From Prevotellamassilia timonensis (GTDB lineage: Bacteria > Bacteroidota > Bacteroidia > Bacteroidales > Bacteroidaceae): a stretch of 64,000 nucleotides of DNA. Of the stretch, positions 27,533 to 35,603 are shown piece by piece (positions within the stretch are counted from its first letter, which is position 1; the number at the start of each line of letters is the position of its first letter). The stretch spans positions 100,042 to 164,041 of the forward strand of contig NZ_LT629839.1 of the NCBI RefSeq assembly GCF_900106785.1, in the 5' to 3' direction. Made by a program: the position numbers and the translations under genes. The notes under the pieces were generated by a model. It was not told the DNA's origin and did no database searches. It saw nothing but the letters and a program-made list of their open reading frames with translations.

Positions 27533-28405
27533 TTATAGCTCTATTTGTTCGGCGCTGACATTTTCGTGCATGAACATGGTGGCGCTTTGGTTGAATTTGT
27601 CGGGGCTCTCGGTGCTGAGGTAGTGGCATGTGCCGCGCTGTGAGAGCATGGTGTTGAGTTCGGGGTGCCGCATGAGGTACTGGCGCAGCGCTGCTGCCAC
27701 GTACTCGCCCTGTGGCACGATGCGCACGCCGGGTGGGGTGTACTTCACGATTTTGTTCATGAGCAGCGGGTAGTGTGTGCAGCCGAGAATGAGTGTGTCG
27801 ATGTCGGGGTCGAGGCGCATGATGCCTTCGATGCGCTTTTTGACAAAGTAGTCGGCGCCTGGCGAGTCGTACTCAAAGTTTTCGACGAGTGGCACCCACA
27901 TGGGGCATGCGAGTGATGTGACGGTGATGTCGGGGCATAGTTTGTGCAGCTCGAGTGTGTAGGAGCCGGAGTTGACGGTGCCTTGTGTGGCGAGCAGTCC
28001 GATGTGGTGGGTGTGTGTGAGCGGGCCTACGGCCTCGACGGTGGGGCGTATGACTCCGAGCACGCGGCGTGTGGGGTCGAGTGTGGGGAGGTCGCGCTGC
28101 TGTATGGTGCGCAGGGCTTTGGCCGATGCGGTGTTGCAGGCGAGTATGACGAGCTGGCAGCCTTGCTGGAAGAGTGCTTGTACGGCTTGCAGTGTGTATC
28201 GGTAGATGATGTCGAATGAGTGTGAGCCGTAGGGTGCGCGTGCGTTGTCGCCGAGGTATATGTAGTCGTACTGTGGCAGCAGTTGGCGTATTTGTCGCAG
28301 TATGGTGAGTCCGCCGTAGCCGCTGTCGAAGATGCCTATGCGTGCCTGTCCTGGTGTGATGGACGGCAGTGGCGTGTGGGGGTTAGTGTTGGGTGTGTTG
28401 TTCAT
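27533..28405 (-). CDS. murI: Glutamate racemase
   Basis: Makes D-glutamate for peptidoglycan. It has 290 residues. Both catalytic Cys are seen: LVILACNTASAKALR (about 89-103) and LILGCTHYPLLMNK (about 211-224). The N-terminal IGIFDSGYGGLTILRQI and the YLGDNARAPYGSHS segment are typical. Its start overlaps the end of the upstream OmpH/Skp gene by 23 nt, so the two are translationally linked; Skp-murI neighbours are common in Bacteroidales. Confidence 0.96.
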   Translation of the reverse strand: MNNTPNTNPHTPLPSITPGQARIGIFDSGYGGLTILRQIRQLLPQYDYIYLGDNARAPYGSHSFDIIYRYTLQAVQALFQQGCQLVILACNTASAKALRTIQQRDLPTLDPTRRVLGVIRPTVEAVGPLTHTHHIGLLATQGTVNSGSYTLELHKLCPDITVTSLACPMWVPLVENFEYDSPGADYFVKKRIEGIMRLDPDIDTLILGCTHYPLLMNKIVKYTPPGVRIVPQGEYVAAALRQYLMRHPELNTMLSQRGTCHYLSTESPDKFNQSATMFMHENVSAEQIEL

Positions 28406-28925
28406 CGCGTAGGGGTTGTAGTTTTTCGATGACGTAGGGTGTGGCGTCTTGTCCGGCTTGTGGGTGTATGAAGGGGTAGGCGCCTGTTGAGGTGTCGATG
28501 ATGTATTCGTAGCCGTGTTCGAGTCCGGTGTCTTTGATGGCTTGGTTGAGTCGTTGGCGCACGGGGGCGAGCAGTTGTTGCCATGTGGCGGCTATGAGTG
28601 AGTCGGCTTGTTGCCGGAACTTGATGTTTCGGTCGAGTGCGGCTTGCAGGTCGGCTTGTCGCTTGGCGAGTATGTTGGGTGTGAACTGGCTTTGGCCTTG
28701 TAGGAGTTCGGTGTACTGGCGCTGGAATGTTTGCTCGTTGTATTGTGTTTCGGCCTTGTAGCGCTGTGTGAGCTGCTGGAGGTCGGCTTGTGCCTGGTGG
28801 TAGTCGGGCATGGTGTGTAGTATGGAGTCGGCGTTGATGTAGCCGAACTTGATGGTGCTTTGTGCCATGGCTGCTGCGCTGATGAGTGTGGCGCAGATGA
28901 GTGTGATGGTGCGGTGTGTGCTCAT
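28383..28925 (-). CDS. OmpH/Skp-family periplasmic chaperone
   Basis: Predicted holdase for outer-membrane proteins. It has 180 residues with a signal peptide (MSTHRTITLICATLISAAAMAQ). STIKFGYINADSILHTMPDYHQAQADLQQL follows, matching the family pattern in which a strand is followed by long coiled-coil arms (about 40-120, rich in Gln and Glu: LTQRYKAETQYNEQTFQRQYTELLQ). It ends close to the overlapping murI. TypA lies upstream after a repeat-filled spacer. Confidence 0.9.
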   Translation of the reverse strand: MSTHRTITLICATLISAAAMAQSTIKFGYINADSILHTMPDYHQAQADLQQLTQRYKAETQYNEQTFQRQYTELLQGQSQFTPNILAKRQADLQAALDRNIKFRQQADSLIAATWQQLLAPVRQRLNQAIKDTGLEHGYEYIIDTSTGAYPFIHPQAGQDATPYVIEKLQPLRDEQHTQH

Positions 28926-29040
28926 GTTGTGTTGGAGGGATTGGTTTGTGCTGCGAAGATACGAATTTTAGGAGGAATAGGCGTAATGGGGGTGGGCATA
29001 TTAGGCTTGATGGGCTTAATGGGCGCTGCAAGAAACGCAA

Positions 29041-29154
29041 GCTCTAATGGGGGCGACGCGTCCCGCGTCGGAAAAATATGCAGCTATTATTTAGTAGCGC
29101 TTGTATCTTTCCTTTTCATTTTTCCGACGCGGGACGCGTCGCCCCCATTAGAGC
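29041..29154. repeat. Inverted pair of CGACGCG hairpin units
   Basis: Forward unit 29041-29071 (GCTCTAATGGGGGCGACGCG...) and reverse unit 29124-29154 flank a 52-nt AT-rich core. The reverse unit's flank (CGCTTGTATCTTTCC...CATTTTTCCGACG) repeats wording seen at 24326-24376. Confidence 0.85.
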
Positions 29155-29271
29155 TTGCGTTTGGTGGTGGGGTTTGGAGCTTGCGTTTGGAGCTTGCGTT
29201 TGGTGGTGGGGTTTGTTGGTAGTTTTTTGTTGGGGTATTGTGCTTGATGCCCAGAGGTGTATTATAAGGAA

Positions 29272-29319
29272 AAGGCTGGCGCCTGGCGTTGCTGCTTGCA
29301 ACGCTGAGGCACCAGCCTT
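29272..29319 (-). terminator. Terminator of typA
   Basis: On the - strand AAGGCTGGTGCCT pairs with AGGCGCCAGCCTT around an inner CGTTGC/GCAACG stem; TTTCCTTAT follows. It begins about 20 nt after the typA stop. Confidence 0.75.
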
Positions 29320-29341
29320 GTGTGTGGGGTGTATGTAGTTA

Positions 29342-31141
29342 TTACTCGCGGTTGGCACGTTTGCGTGCGAGGTGGTCGAGTATGACTTTGCGCATACGCA
29401 TGGACTTTGGTGTGACTTCGACGTATTCGTCCTCCTTGATGTATTCGAGGGCCTCTTCGAGGCTGAATACGACGGGGGGGATGATGCGGGCCTTGTCGTC
29501 GGCACCTGATGCGCGCATGTTGGTGAGCTGCTTGGCTTTGGTGACGTTGACCACGAGGTCGTTTTCGTGGACGTGCTCGCCTACTACCTGTCCGGCATAT
29601 ACTTCGTCCTGTGGGTTGATGAAGAAGCGGCCGCGGTCCTGCAGTTTGTCGATGGCGTAGGCAAATGCGGTGCCGGTTTCGAGTGAGATCATTGAACCGT
29701 TGGAACGGCGCTGTATCTCGCCCTTGTAGGGCTGGTACTCCTTGAAGCGGTGGGCCATGATGGCTTCGCCTTGTGAGGCTGTGAGCACGTTGGTGCGGAG
29801 GCCGATGATGCCGCGTGAGGGTATGTTGAACTCGATGTCGACGCGCTCGCCCATGTTTTGCATGGAGGTCATTTCGCCCTTGCGGCGTGTGACCATGTCG
29901 ATCATTTTTGATGCGAACTCTTCGGGCACGTTGATGGTGAGCTCTTCGATTGGCTCGCACTTTTGTCCGTCAATTTCCTTGTAGATAACCTGTGGCTGGC
30001 CTACTTGCAGCTCGTAGCCTTCGCGTCGCATGGTTTCGATGAGGATTGAGAGGTGGAGTACGCCGCGTCCGCTGACGATCCATGAGCCTTCGGTTTCGGA
30101 GGGTCGCACGCGGAGTGCGAGGTCTTTTTCAAGCTCTTTGTTGAGTCGGTCGGCAATGTGTCGTGATGTGCAGAATTTGCCTTCCTTGCCAAAGAATGGT
30201 GAGTCGTTGATGGTGAAGAGCATTGACATGGTTGGCTCGTCGATGGCGATGGTGGGGAGCGGTTCGGGGTTTTCGAAGTCGCAGATGGTGTCGCCGATTT
30301 CGAAGTTTTCGAGTCCGACTACTGCGCAGATGTCGCCTGAGCTTACGGCGTCGGTTTTTTGTCGTCCCATGCCCTCGAAGGTGTGCACTTCTTTGATTTG
30401 TGTTTTTTCGAGTGTGCCGTCGCGGTGTGCGATGGTGCATTTCATGCCTTCGCTGATGGTGCCACGGTGTACGCGTCCTACGGCTATTCGGCCGGTGTAG
30501 TTGGAGTAGTCGAGTGATGTGATGAGCATCTGTGGCGTGCCTTCAAGCTGCTGCGGCGCGGGTATGACTTCGATGATTTTGTCGAGGAGGTAGTTGATGT
30601 TGTCGGTGGGCTGGTTGTAGTCGGGGCCCATCCAGCCGTTTTTGGCTGATCCGTATACGACTTGGAAGTCGAGCTGGTCTTCGGTGGCTCCGAGGTCGCA
30701 CATGAGGTCGAATACCATTTCGTAGACTTCTTCGGGGCGGCAGTTGGGTTTGTCGACTTTGTTGACTACGACGATGGGTTTGAGGCCGATTTGCAGTGCT
30801 TTTTGCAAGACGAATCGTGTTTGTGGCATGGGGCCTTCGAAGGCGTCGACGAGGAGTATGCAGCCGTCGGCCATGTTGAGCACGCGCTCGACTTCGCCAC
30901 CGAAGTCGGAGTGTCCCGGTGTGTCGATGATGTTGATTTTGACGTCTTTGTATCTGATTGATACGTTCTTTGAGAGGATTGTTATGCCGCGCTCGCGCTC
31001 GAGGTCGTTGTTGTCGAGAATGAGTTCACCTGCGTTTTGGTTTTTGCGGAAGAGGTGTCCGGCGAGTAGCATCTTGTCTACGAGAGTGGTTTTACCGTGG
31101 TCTACGTGGGCAATGATGGCAATGTTACGAATGTCTTGCAT
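29342..31141 (-). CDS. typA: Ribosome-associated GTPase TypA/BipA
   Basis: Translational GTPase involved in ribosome assembly and stress adaptation. Its 599 residues are the full family length. G motifs: AHVDHGKTTLVDKML (G1, about 11-25), RGITI (G2), IIDTPGHSDFGGEVER (G3, about 72-87), VVNKVDKPN (G4, about 126-134) and GSA (G5). EF-G-like domains III and V and the BipA-specific C-terminal domain (ITPKSMRMRK-like VTPKSMRMRKVILD) are present. A TAACTTTG-type -7 box stands just upstream on the - strand. Confidence 0.97.
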   Translation of the reverse strand: MQDIRNIAIIAHVDHGKTTLVDKMLLAGHLFRKNQNAGELILDNNDLERERGITILSKNVSIRYKDVKINIIDTPGHSDFGGEVERVLNMADGCILLVDAFEGPMPQTRFVLQKALQIGLKPIVVVNKVDKPNCRPEEVYEMVFDLMCDLGATEDQLDFQVVYGSAKNGWMGPDYNQPTDNINYLLDKIIEVIPAPQQLEGTPQMLITSLDYSNYTGRIAVGRVHRGTISEGMKCTIAHRDGTLEKTQIKEVHTFEGMGRQKTDAVSSGDICAVVGLENFEIGDTICDFENPEPLPTIAIDEPTMSMLFTINDSPFFGKEGKFCTSRHIADRLNKELEKDLALRVRPSETEGSWIVSGRGVLHLSILIETMRREGYELQVGQPQVIYKEIDGQKCEPIEELTINVPEEFASKMIDMVTRRKGEMTSMQNMGERVDIEFNIPSRGIIGLRTNVLTASQGEAIMAHRFKEYQPYKGEIQRRSNGSMISLETGTAFAYAIDKLQDRGRFFINPQDEVYAGQVVGEHVHENDLVVNVTKAKQLTNMRASGADDKARIIPPVVFSLEEALEYIKEDEYVEVTPKSMRMRKVILDHLARKRANRE

Positions 31142-31241
31142 TTTACTAATACCTTTTATCTATGTGGGTGCAAAGTTACGTATTAGTTTTTTTTTGTGGT
31201 GTGTGTCGGAGGGAAAATGTGTGGCGGGGGGGTGCTTGGTA

Positions 31242-31470
31242 GCCGCTAACGCGGGAAACAGAAGGATATAAGGACATAAGGACATAAGGCCGCTGCGCGG
31301 CTGTTGAAGCGCTTACCGCGGGAACATAAGAACATAAGCTACATAAGAAACATATAAGGCCGCTGCGCGGCTGACGGCCACGGACTGCGTCCGGGTGGCC
31401 TCAAGAGACATAAGGGCTGACGCCGTAGCGGTGGTTTGGTAGTGACGCTATGGTGTCAGCCCTTATATAA
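31242..31470. repeat. Compound palindromic element, ACATAAG family (short copy)
   Basis: Same blocks as the other copies (GCTAACGCGGGAAACAG, GCGCTTACCGCGGGAACATAAG, GGCCGCTGCGCGGCTGACGGCCACGG, GGGCTGACGCCGTAGCG with a diverged right half). It stands upstream of typA. Confidence 0.8.
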
Positions 31471-31479
31471 GGTTGCTGA

Positions 31480-31640
31480 AAAATGCCCCGACGCGAGACG
31501 CGTCGCCCCCATTAGAGCGCGATTTCCTGGCATAACAGTTCTTTACATGGCTTCAAATCCGCTTTTTAACCTGTTAATCTGATAGGAAACGCAAGCTTTA
31601 ATGGGGGCGACGCGTCTCGCGTCGGGGCATTTTTCAGCAG
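31480..31640. repeat. Extended inverted pair of CGACGCG units
   Basis: Reverse unit 31498-31518 and forward unit 31594-31625. Here the match extends outward through GGGGCATTTTTCAGCAGC on the right and its complement on the left, so the full element is about 50 bp per arm around a 75-nt core. Confidence 0.85.
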
Positions 31641-31672
31641 CTTTTATATATTATAGGTGTGTGAGGGGTGTG

Positions 31673-32533
31673 TTATCTTTGTCCGAAACCTCGTCCGCTA
31701 CGGGTGCTGGTGGGGCGGCCTGTGCCTCGCTGGGGGGTGTCGTGGCCTGTCTGACGGTAGTTGATGTAGGTGTCGCGGAAGGCTGGACGGGCTCCTGAGT
31801 TGTTGTTATTGTTGTTGGGACGGCCTGGTCGGCCGTAGTTGCCGTTGTTGTTATTGTTGGGGCGGTCGGGGTGGTTGTAGTTGCCGTTGTTGTTATTGTA
31901 GGGACGGTCGGGGCGGTTGTAGTTGCCGTTGTTGTTATTGTAGGGGTGGTCGGGGTGGCCGTTGTTGTAGGGCCAGTTGTAGTTGTTGTCGGGGCGGTTG
32001 TGATGGCCGTGGTGGTTGTGTGGGGGTGGCGGTGGTGTGGCGGGGCCGTATCCGTGCATGCCGGCACCGCGTCTGGGACGCCATGAGGCGTAGGGGCTTG
32101 GGCGGTCGGGACGGCGGCGGTGCCATGTGCAGCCGTGGTAGGTGATGTAGATGTTGGGGCGTGTGTAGTAGTAATAGCCTATGCGGTAGTGGTCGTAGAC
32201 GGGGTAGTACCAGCGTGAGGTGTACCAGCGCACGGGACGGTAGAAGTAGTCGAGTGTGCTGAGTAGGTTGTACTGCCAGTCGAAGAGTATGCAGCGGAGG
32301 TCGATGTCGCGGTATTGCCAGTAGGCGCCTGTGATGTCGGTGGGGCCGTTGAGGCTCATGAGGTAGTCGAGGTTGATTTGGTAGGCGCGGTCGTACTGCT
32401 CGGGGGTGAGGTTGAGCTCGTAGGCCATTTTGTCGGTGATGAACCATGCTTGCTGGCGCGCGTCGTCGTAGCTGATGGCGCGTGCTGTGAGTGCCATGAT
32501 GGCTATGATGAGGGTGAGTAGTGTGCGTTTCAT
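31673..32533 (-). CDS. Secreted Tyr/Asn/Pro-rich repeat protein
   Basis: The function is not recognised. It has 286 residues with a signal peptide MKRTLLTLIIAIMALTARA. A folded part (about 20-110) contains YDDARQQAWFITDKMAYELNLTPEQYDRAYQ, which looks like an Spy/CpxP-type helical segment (LTPEQ). It is followed by Tyr/Trp/Arg-rich sequence and a low-complexity tail of imperfect repeats (HPYNNNNGNYNRPDRP and variants, about 175-240). It is preceded upstream by a long tandem array. An envelope or surface structural role is only a guess. Confidence 0.6.
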   Translation of the reverse strand: MKRTLLTLIIAIMALTARAISYDDARQQAWFITDKMAYELNLTPEQYDRAYQINLDYLMSLNGPTDITGAYWQYRDIDLRCILFDWQYNLLSTLDYFYRPVRWYTSRWYYPVYDHYRIGYYYYTRPNIYITYHGCTWHRRRPDRPSPYASWRPRRGAGMHGYGPATPPPPPHNHHGHHNRPDNNYNWPYNNGHPDHPYNNNNGNYNRPDRPYNNNNGNYNHPDRPNNNNNGNYGRPGRPNNNNNNSGARPAFRDTYINYRQTGHDTPQRGTGRPTSTRSGRGFGQR

Positions 32534-32679
32534 GATTGTGTTGTGTGTTTTAGGGGGGTGTTGTGGGCAAATATCGGTATTTTTTGGGAGGTGGGGGGCG
32601 TGGGGCGGGGTTTTTGTGGTGTTTTTGGGTTATTTAACCTGGGGGCGGGGTGGTAGTTGATGGGATGGTAAGTAAGGGG

Positions 32680-33064
32680 GCATAATAGGCATATTAGGCT
32701 CATTAGGCGTGGTGGAAGGGTGGGCATAATAGGCATAATAGGCTCATTAGGCATGATGGGGAGGTGGGCATAATAGGCATAATAGGCTCATTAGGCATGA
32801 TAGGGAGGTGGGCATAATAGGCTCATTAGACATGGTAGGGAGGTGGGCATAATAGGCATATTAGGCTCATTAGGCATGATGGGAGGGTGGGCATAATGGG
32901 CATAATAGGCTCATTAGGCATGGTAGGAGGTGGGCATAATAGGCATAATAGGCTCATTAGGCATGGTAGGGAGGTGGGCATAATAGGCATAATAGGCTCA
33001 TTAGGCATGGTAGGGGGTGGGCATAATAGGCATATTAGGCTCATTAGGCATGATAGGGGGATAG
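32680..33064. repeat. Nine-unit 44-bp tandem array
   Basis: Nine head-to-tail units starting at 32680, 32724, 32768, 32812, 32847, 32891, 32934, 32978 and 33021. Each reads GCATAATAGGCATAATAGGC followed by TCATTAGGCATGATGGGGAGGTGG or a variant. Most are 43-44 bp; the fourth is 35 bp because one GGCATAATA word is missing. It lies upstream of the secreted repeat-protein gene. There are no spacers of differing sequence, so it is not a CRISPR array. Confidence 0.95.
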
Positions 33065-33120
33065 GCTTGTTGGGTTGCTTGCTCCGAGTGTGGGGCGGGT
33101 GTGGGCGGTGGGGCAGAAAT

Positions 33121-33175
33121 AGTGTACAATTTGTACACTTTTTTTGGTGTTGGGGATGGGGTGGTCGTATCTTTG
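33121..33175 (+). promoter_or_regulatory. Palindromic operator and promoter of the HU/amidase operon
   Basis: A palindrome AGTGTACA-ATT-TGTACACT (33121-33139) directly precedes TTTG (33143-33146). TATCTTTG follows at 33168-33175, spacing 21. The overlap of a dyad with the -33 box suggests a repressor site. The leader to the HU start is about 130 nt. Confidence 0.65.
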
Positions 33176-33308
33176 CACCAGAAAATAGATGAGGGCGCTG
33201 CCTTGCCTGGTAAGCCGGCTATGATGTATATATATATTAAGGTGTATGTGCGGCGCGCTTGTGATGACCAAATTGTTTTACTAACTAACCAAATTGAAGT
33301 AATAGACC

Positions 33309-33734
33309 ATGATTAATTTTGTAGTACGTTCGAGAAAGAATTTTAAGCTTGACAAGAAGCAGTATTTTCCTACCATTGCGGCCTCGGTGCCTGTGAAGTA
33401 TGATGAGGTGGTGCAGCAGGTGGAGAAGTTTTGTACGCTGTCGGAGAGTGATGTGGCGGCTGTGCTCGAGGCTTTGGAACATGTGATAATAGATGCGCTG
33501 AAGCAGGGCAAGTCGGTGAGGCTTGGCACGCTGGGGTCGTTCCGCCCGACGATAGCTGTGGTGAAGAGCCGTGAGCATGAGGAGGATGTGTCGGCTTCGG
33601 ACATAAAGTTTTTGCGCTGCCGCTTTACGCCGAGTGGCAAGATGGCCCGCAGCTTGATGATGAAGGAACTGAAGTTTAAGTTGCTGAAGGGCATTGGTGC
33701 GGCTGTTGGCGGCAAGGAGGTGGGCAATGCCTGA
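33309..33734 (+). CDS. HU-like DNA-binding protein (Bacteroidales long form)
   Basis: Predicted nucleoid-type DNA-bending protein, 141 residues. The HU/IHF-like fold carries an N-terminal extension: FVVRSRKNFKLDKKQYFPTIAASV, then the helices VKYDEVVQQVEKFCTLSESDVAAVLEALEHVIIDALKQGKSVRLGTLGSFRPTI, which match the HU pattern ending in G-x-G-x-F. Next is a basic C-terminal arm (KFLRCRFTPSGKMARSLMMKELKFKLLKG). Its stop overlaps the start of the small membrane-protein gene (8 nt). Together with the amidase it forms an apparent operon. Confidence 0.85.
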   Translation: MINFVVRSRKNFKLDKKQYFPTIAASVPVKYDEVVQQVEKFCTLSESDVAAVLEALEHVIIDALKQGKSVRLGTLGSFRPTIAVVKSREHEEDVSASDIKFLRCRFTPSGKMARSLMMKELKFKLLKGIGAAVGGKEVGNA

Positions 33735-33972
33735 TGGCGCTGCGGGTAAAGGCCCGGCCGGCTCTGTGGGGTCGGCTTGGGCTCCTGCCTCGGCCATGCT
33801 GATGATAGTGGCGGGTATTGTGCTGGCTGGCGCTGGCTTTGTGGTGGACCCTTTGGGCGAGCTGAGTGATTCGGTGCTGTGGTTTGTGTCGCAGGGGCTG
33901 ATATATGCCGGGGCCATATTTGGTGTGGCGGTGAGTGTGAGTGCGCGTCATGGCGGTGTGCGGAAGGTGTGA
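33727..33972 (+). CDS. Small membrane protein between HU and amidase
   Basis: 81 residues from ATG 33727, which overlaps the HU stop codon region, so translation is probably coupled. After a Gly/Ala-rich start there are two hydrophobic helices: ASAMLMIVAGIVLAGAGFVV (about 20-40) and SVLWFVSQGLIYAGAIFGVAVSV (about 50-72). The next gene is a peptidoglycan amidase, so a holin-like or amidase-partner role is possible but unproven. Confidence 0.7.
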   Translation: MPDGAAGKGPAGSVGSAWAPASAMLMIVAGIVLAGAGFVVDPLGELSDSVLWFVSQGLIYAGAIFGVAVSVSARHGGVRKV

Positions 33973-33991
33973 TTGTAAAAATGTATTGTAT

Positions 33992-34387
33992 ATGCGTAAG
34001 ATAGATGATATTATTATTCATTGTACGGCTACTGCTGAGGGGCGTGATGTGAGTGTGGCTGATATCAGGCGCTGGCATAAGGCGCGTGGGTTTGTGGACG
34101 TGGGGTATCATTATGTGGTGTATCTTGACGGGAGTGTGCATGAGGGTCGTCCTCTGGCTCAGGTTGGTGCTCACTGTCGTGGGCATAATGCGCACAGTGT
34201 GGGGGTGTGTTATGTGGGGGGACTGGCTGCTGACGGGCGTACGCCCAAGGATACGCGGACTGCGCGGCAACGTGTGGCGCTGGAGGCGCTGGTGCAGCTG
34301 CTGAGGCTGAATTTTCCCGGGGCGGGGGTGCATGGGCATAATGCTTATGCGGCTAAGGCTTGCCCTTGCTATGAGGTGAATGGGTGA
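33992..34387 (+). CDS. N-acetylmuramoyl-L-alanine amidase (Amidase_2)
   Basis: Zinc amidase of the T7-lysozyme/PGRP fold, 131 residues from ATG 33992. It cuts the MurNAc-L-Ala bond of peptidoglycan. Visible features: the first Zn His in DDIIIHCTATAEG (about residue 9), GYHYVVYLDGSVHEGRP (about 38-54), AHCRGHNAHSVGVCYVGG, and the HGHNAYAAKACPCYEV end with the second His and Cys ligands. There is no signal peptide. It follows a two-helix membrane protein by 19 nt; the pair resembles a lysis or wall-remodelling module carried by Bacteroidales elements. Confidence 0.9.
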   Translation: MRKIDDIIIHCTATAEGRDVSVADIRRWHKARGFVDVGYHYVVYLDGSVHEGRPLAQVGAHCRGHNAHSVGVCYVGGLAADGRTPKDTRTARQRVALEALVQLLRLNFPGAGVHGHNAYAAKACPCYEVNG

Positions 34388-34404
34388 TGGCGGTGGCTTG
34401 ATGG

Positions 34405-34570
34405 CGGGTGATGGGCATAATAGGCATAAGAGGCCTAATAGGCGGGTGTGTGATGGCGGGTGATGGGCGATGGGCATAATAGGCATAAGAGGCCTAATAG
34501 GCGGGTGTGTGATGGCGGGTGATGGGCATAATAGGTGATGGGCATAATAGGCTCAATAGGCCTAATAGGC
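34405..34570. repeat. GGCATAATAGGC-type words
   Basis: Reiterated GATGGGCATAATAGGCATAAGAGGCCTAATAGGCGGG units (three near-copies) lie between the amidase and second HU genes. Confidence 0.8.
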
Positions 34571-34651
34571 GGGGGGGGATGGCGGGTGGTGTGATGGCGG
34601 GTTGCTTTGATTGATTTACTTTATTTACTTACTTTATTTATTTTTGATACC

Positions 34652-35032
34652 ATGATTAAGTATAAGATTAGTTCGGTGAAGAGCCCTAAGAGTGGCTTGA
34701 AGGTTTATTTCCCAAGTATTGTGCAGGTGGCTCACTTGTCGTTTGACGATGTGGTGACTGCTGTGGAAAAGGAGTGTACGCTGACGCGTGCAGATGTGAG
34801 AGGTGCGCTCTCGGCACTGGAGTATGTGGTGCTGAAGGAGCTGAAACAGGGTAATACTGTGCGCCTCGGTGGTGTGGGGTCGTTCAGACTGACTATCGTG
34901 TCGAAGAATGGCGAGGACGATGCGGCTAAAGTGTCGGCACGAAACATTGCACGGGTGCGTACGCACTTTACGCCAAGTGGGGCTATGAGTGCGGCCTTGC
35001 AGGGCAGCGAGATTAACGCGGTGGTTCAGTAA
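34652..35032 (+). CDS. Second HU-like DNA-binding protein
   Basis: Paralogue of the protein at 33309, 126 residues from ATG 34652; the open frame upstream is AT-rich leader. The same order of elements is seen: KYKISSVKSPKSGLKVYFPSIV, then FDDVVTAVEKECTLTRADVRGALSALEYVVLKELKQGNTVRLGGVGSFRLTIV, then the arm VSARNIARVRTHFTPSGAM. It follows the amidase after a GGCATAATAGGC array. Confidence 0.85.
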   Translation: MIKYKISSVKSPKSGLKVYFPSIVQVAHLSFDDVVTAVEKECTLTRADVRGALSALEYVVLKELKQGNTVRLGGVGSFRLTIVSKNGEDDAAKVSARNIARVRTHFTPSGAMSAALQGSEINAVVQ

Positions 35033-35125
35033 CAGGGCGACGGGTTAATATGCAGATGCGTGGGGGAGTGGGTGCGAATGGCGCGCGCTCTCCTTCGCTC
35101 TTTTTTGGGTTGCTGTAGGGATATT

Positions 35126-35431
35126 ATGCTCACGGATTACACTGATCGCACGGATTTTTTTGCTCGCGCAACGTGCTTTAGCCCCACGGAGATGGCGGAG
35201 ATGACGGATTTTGTGAGCATTGCATGCTCACTTCGCTATTGGCCCGTAACGTACCCGTGGCGAAATATGTTAGCACAGATTATGTAGTAAGCTACCTGTC
35301 CGCAGCAACGGGCTAATAGCGAGGTGGGCATGCAATGCTCACAAAATCCGTCAAATCCGCCATCTCCGTGGGGCTAAAGCACGTTGCACGAGCGAAAAAA
35401 AATCCGTGCAATCGGTGTGATCCGTGAGCAT
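35126..35431. repeat. Large inverted repeat, about 120-bp arms
   Basis: Left arm 35126-35246 and right arm 35309-35431 are near-perfect reverse complements (CTCACGGAT..., TTTAGCCCCACGGAGATGGC, GGATTTTGTGAGCATTGCATG). The 62-nt loop has no gene. The overlapping short open frame is an artefact. It may be a MITE-like element or a relic of transposon ends. Confidence 0.85.
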
Positions 35432-35603
35432 ACTTTTTTTGATGTTTGTGTGCGGGGTGGGTGGGGTGGTGGTTCTTTTTTTGGTGGCGGAGGGTGGGTG
35501 TGTGGGGTGTTTGTGCTAATTTTGTAGGGCGAAGCGCTTTAAGTTGTCAACTTGTCGGCTCTTTAGCCTGAAATTCTGCCGACGGATTAAAATATTATAT
35601 ATA

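Noticed and set aside
32680..33064. Possible CRISPR array
   Set aside because: Units are head-to-tail with no unique spacers, the word is shared with many other spacers, and no cas gene is present.
35060..35287. 75-codon frame
   Set aside because: It lies in the arm and loop of a large inverted repeat.
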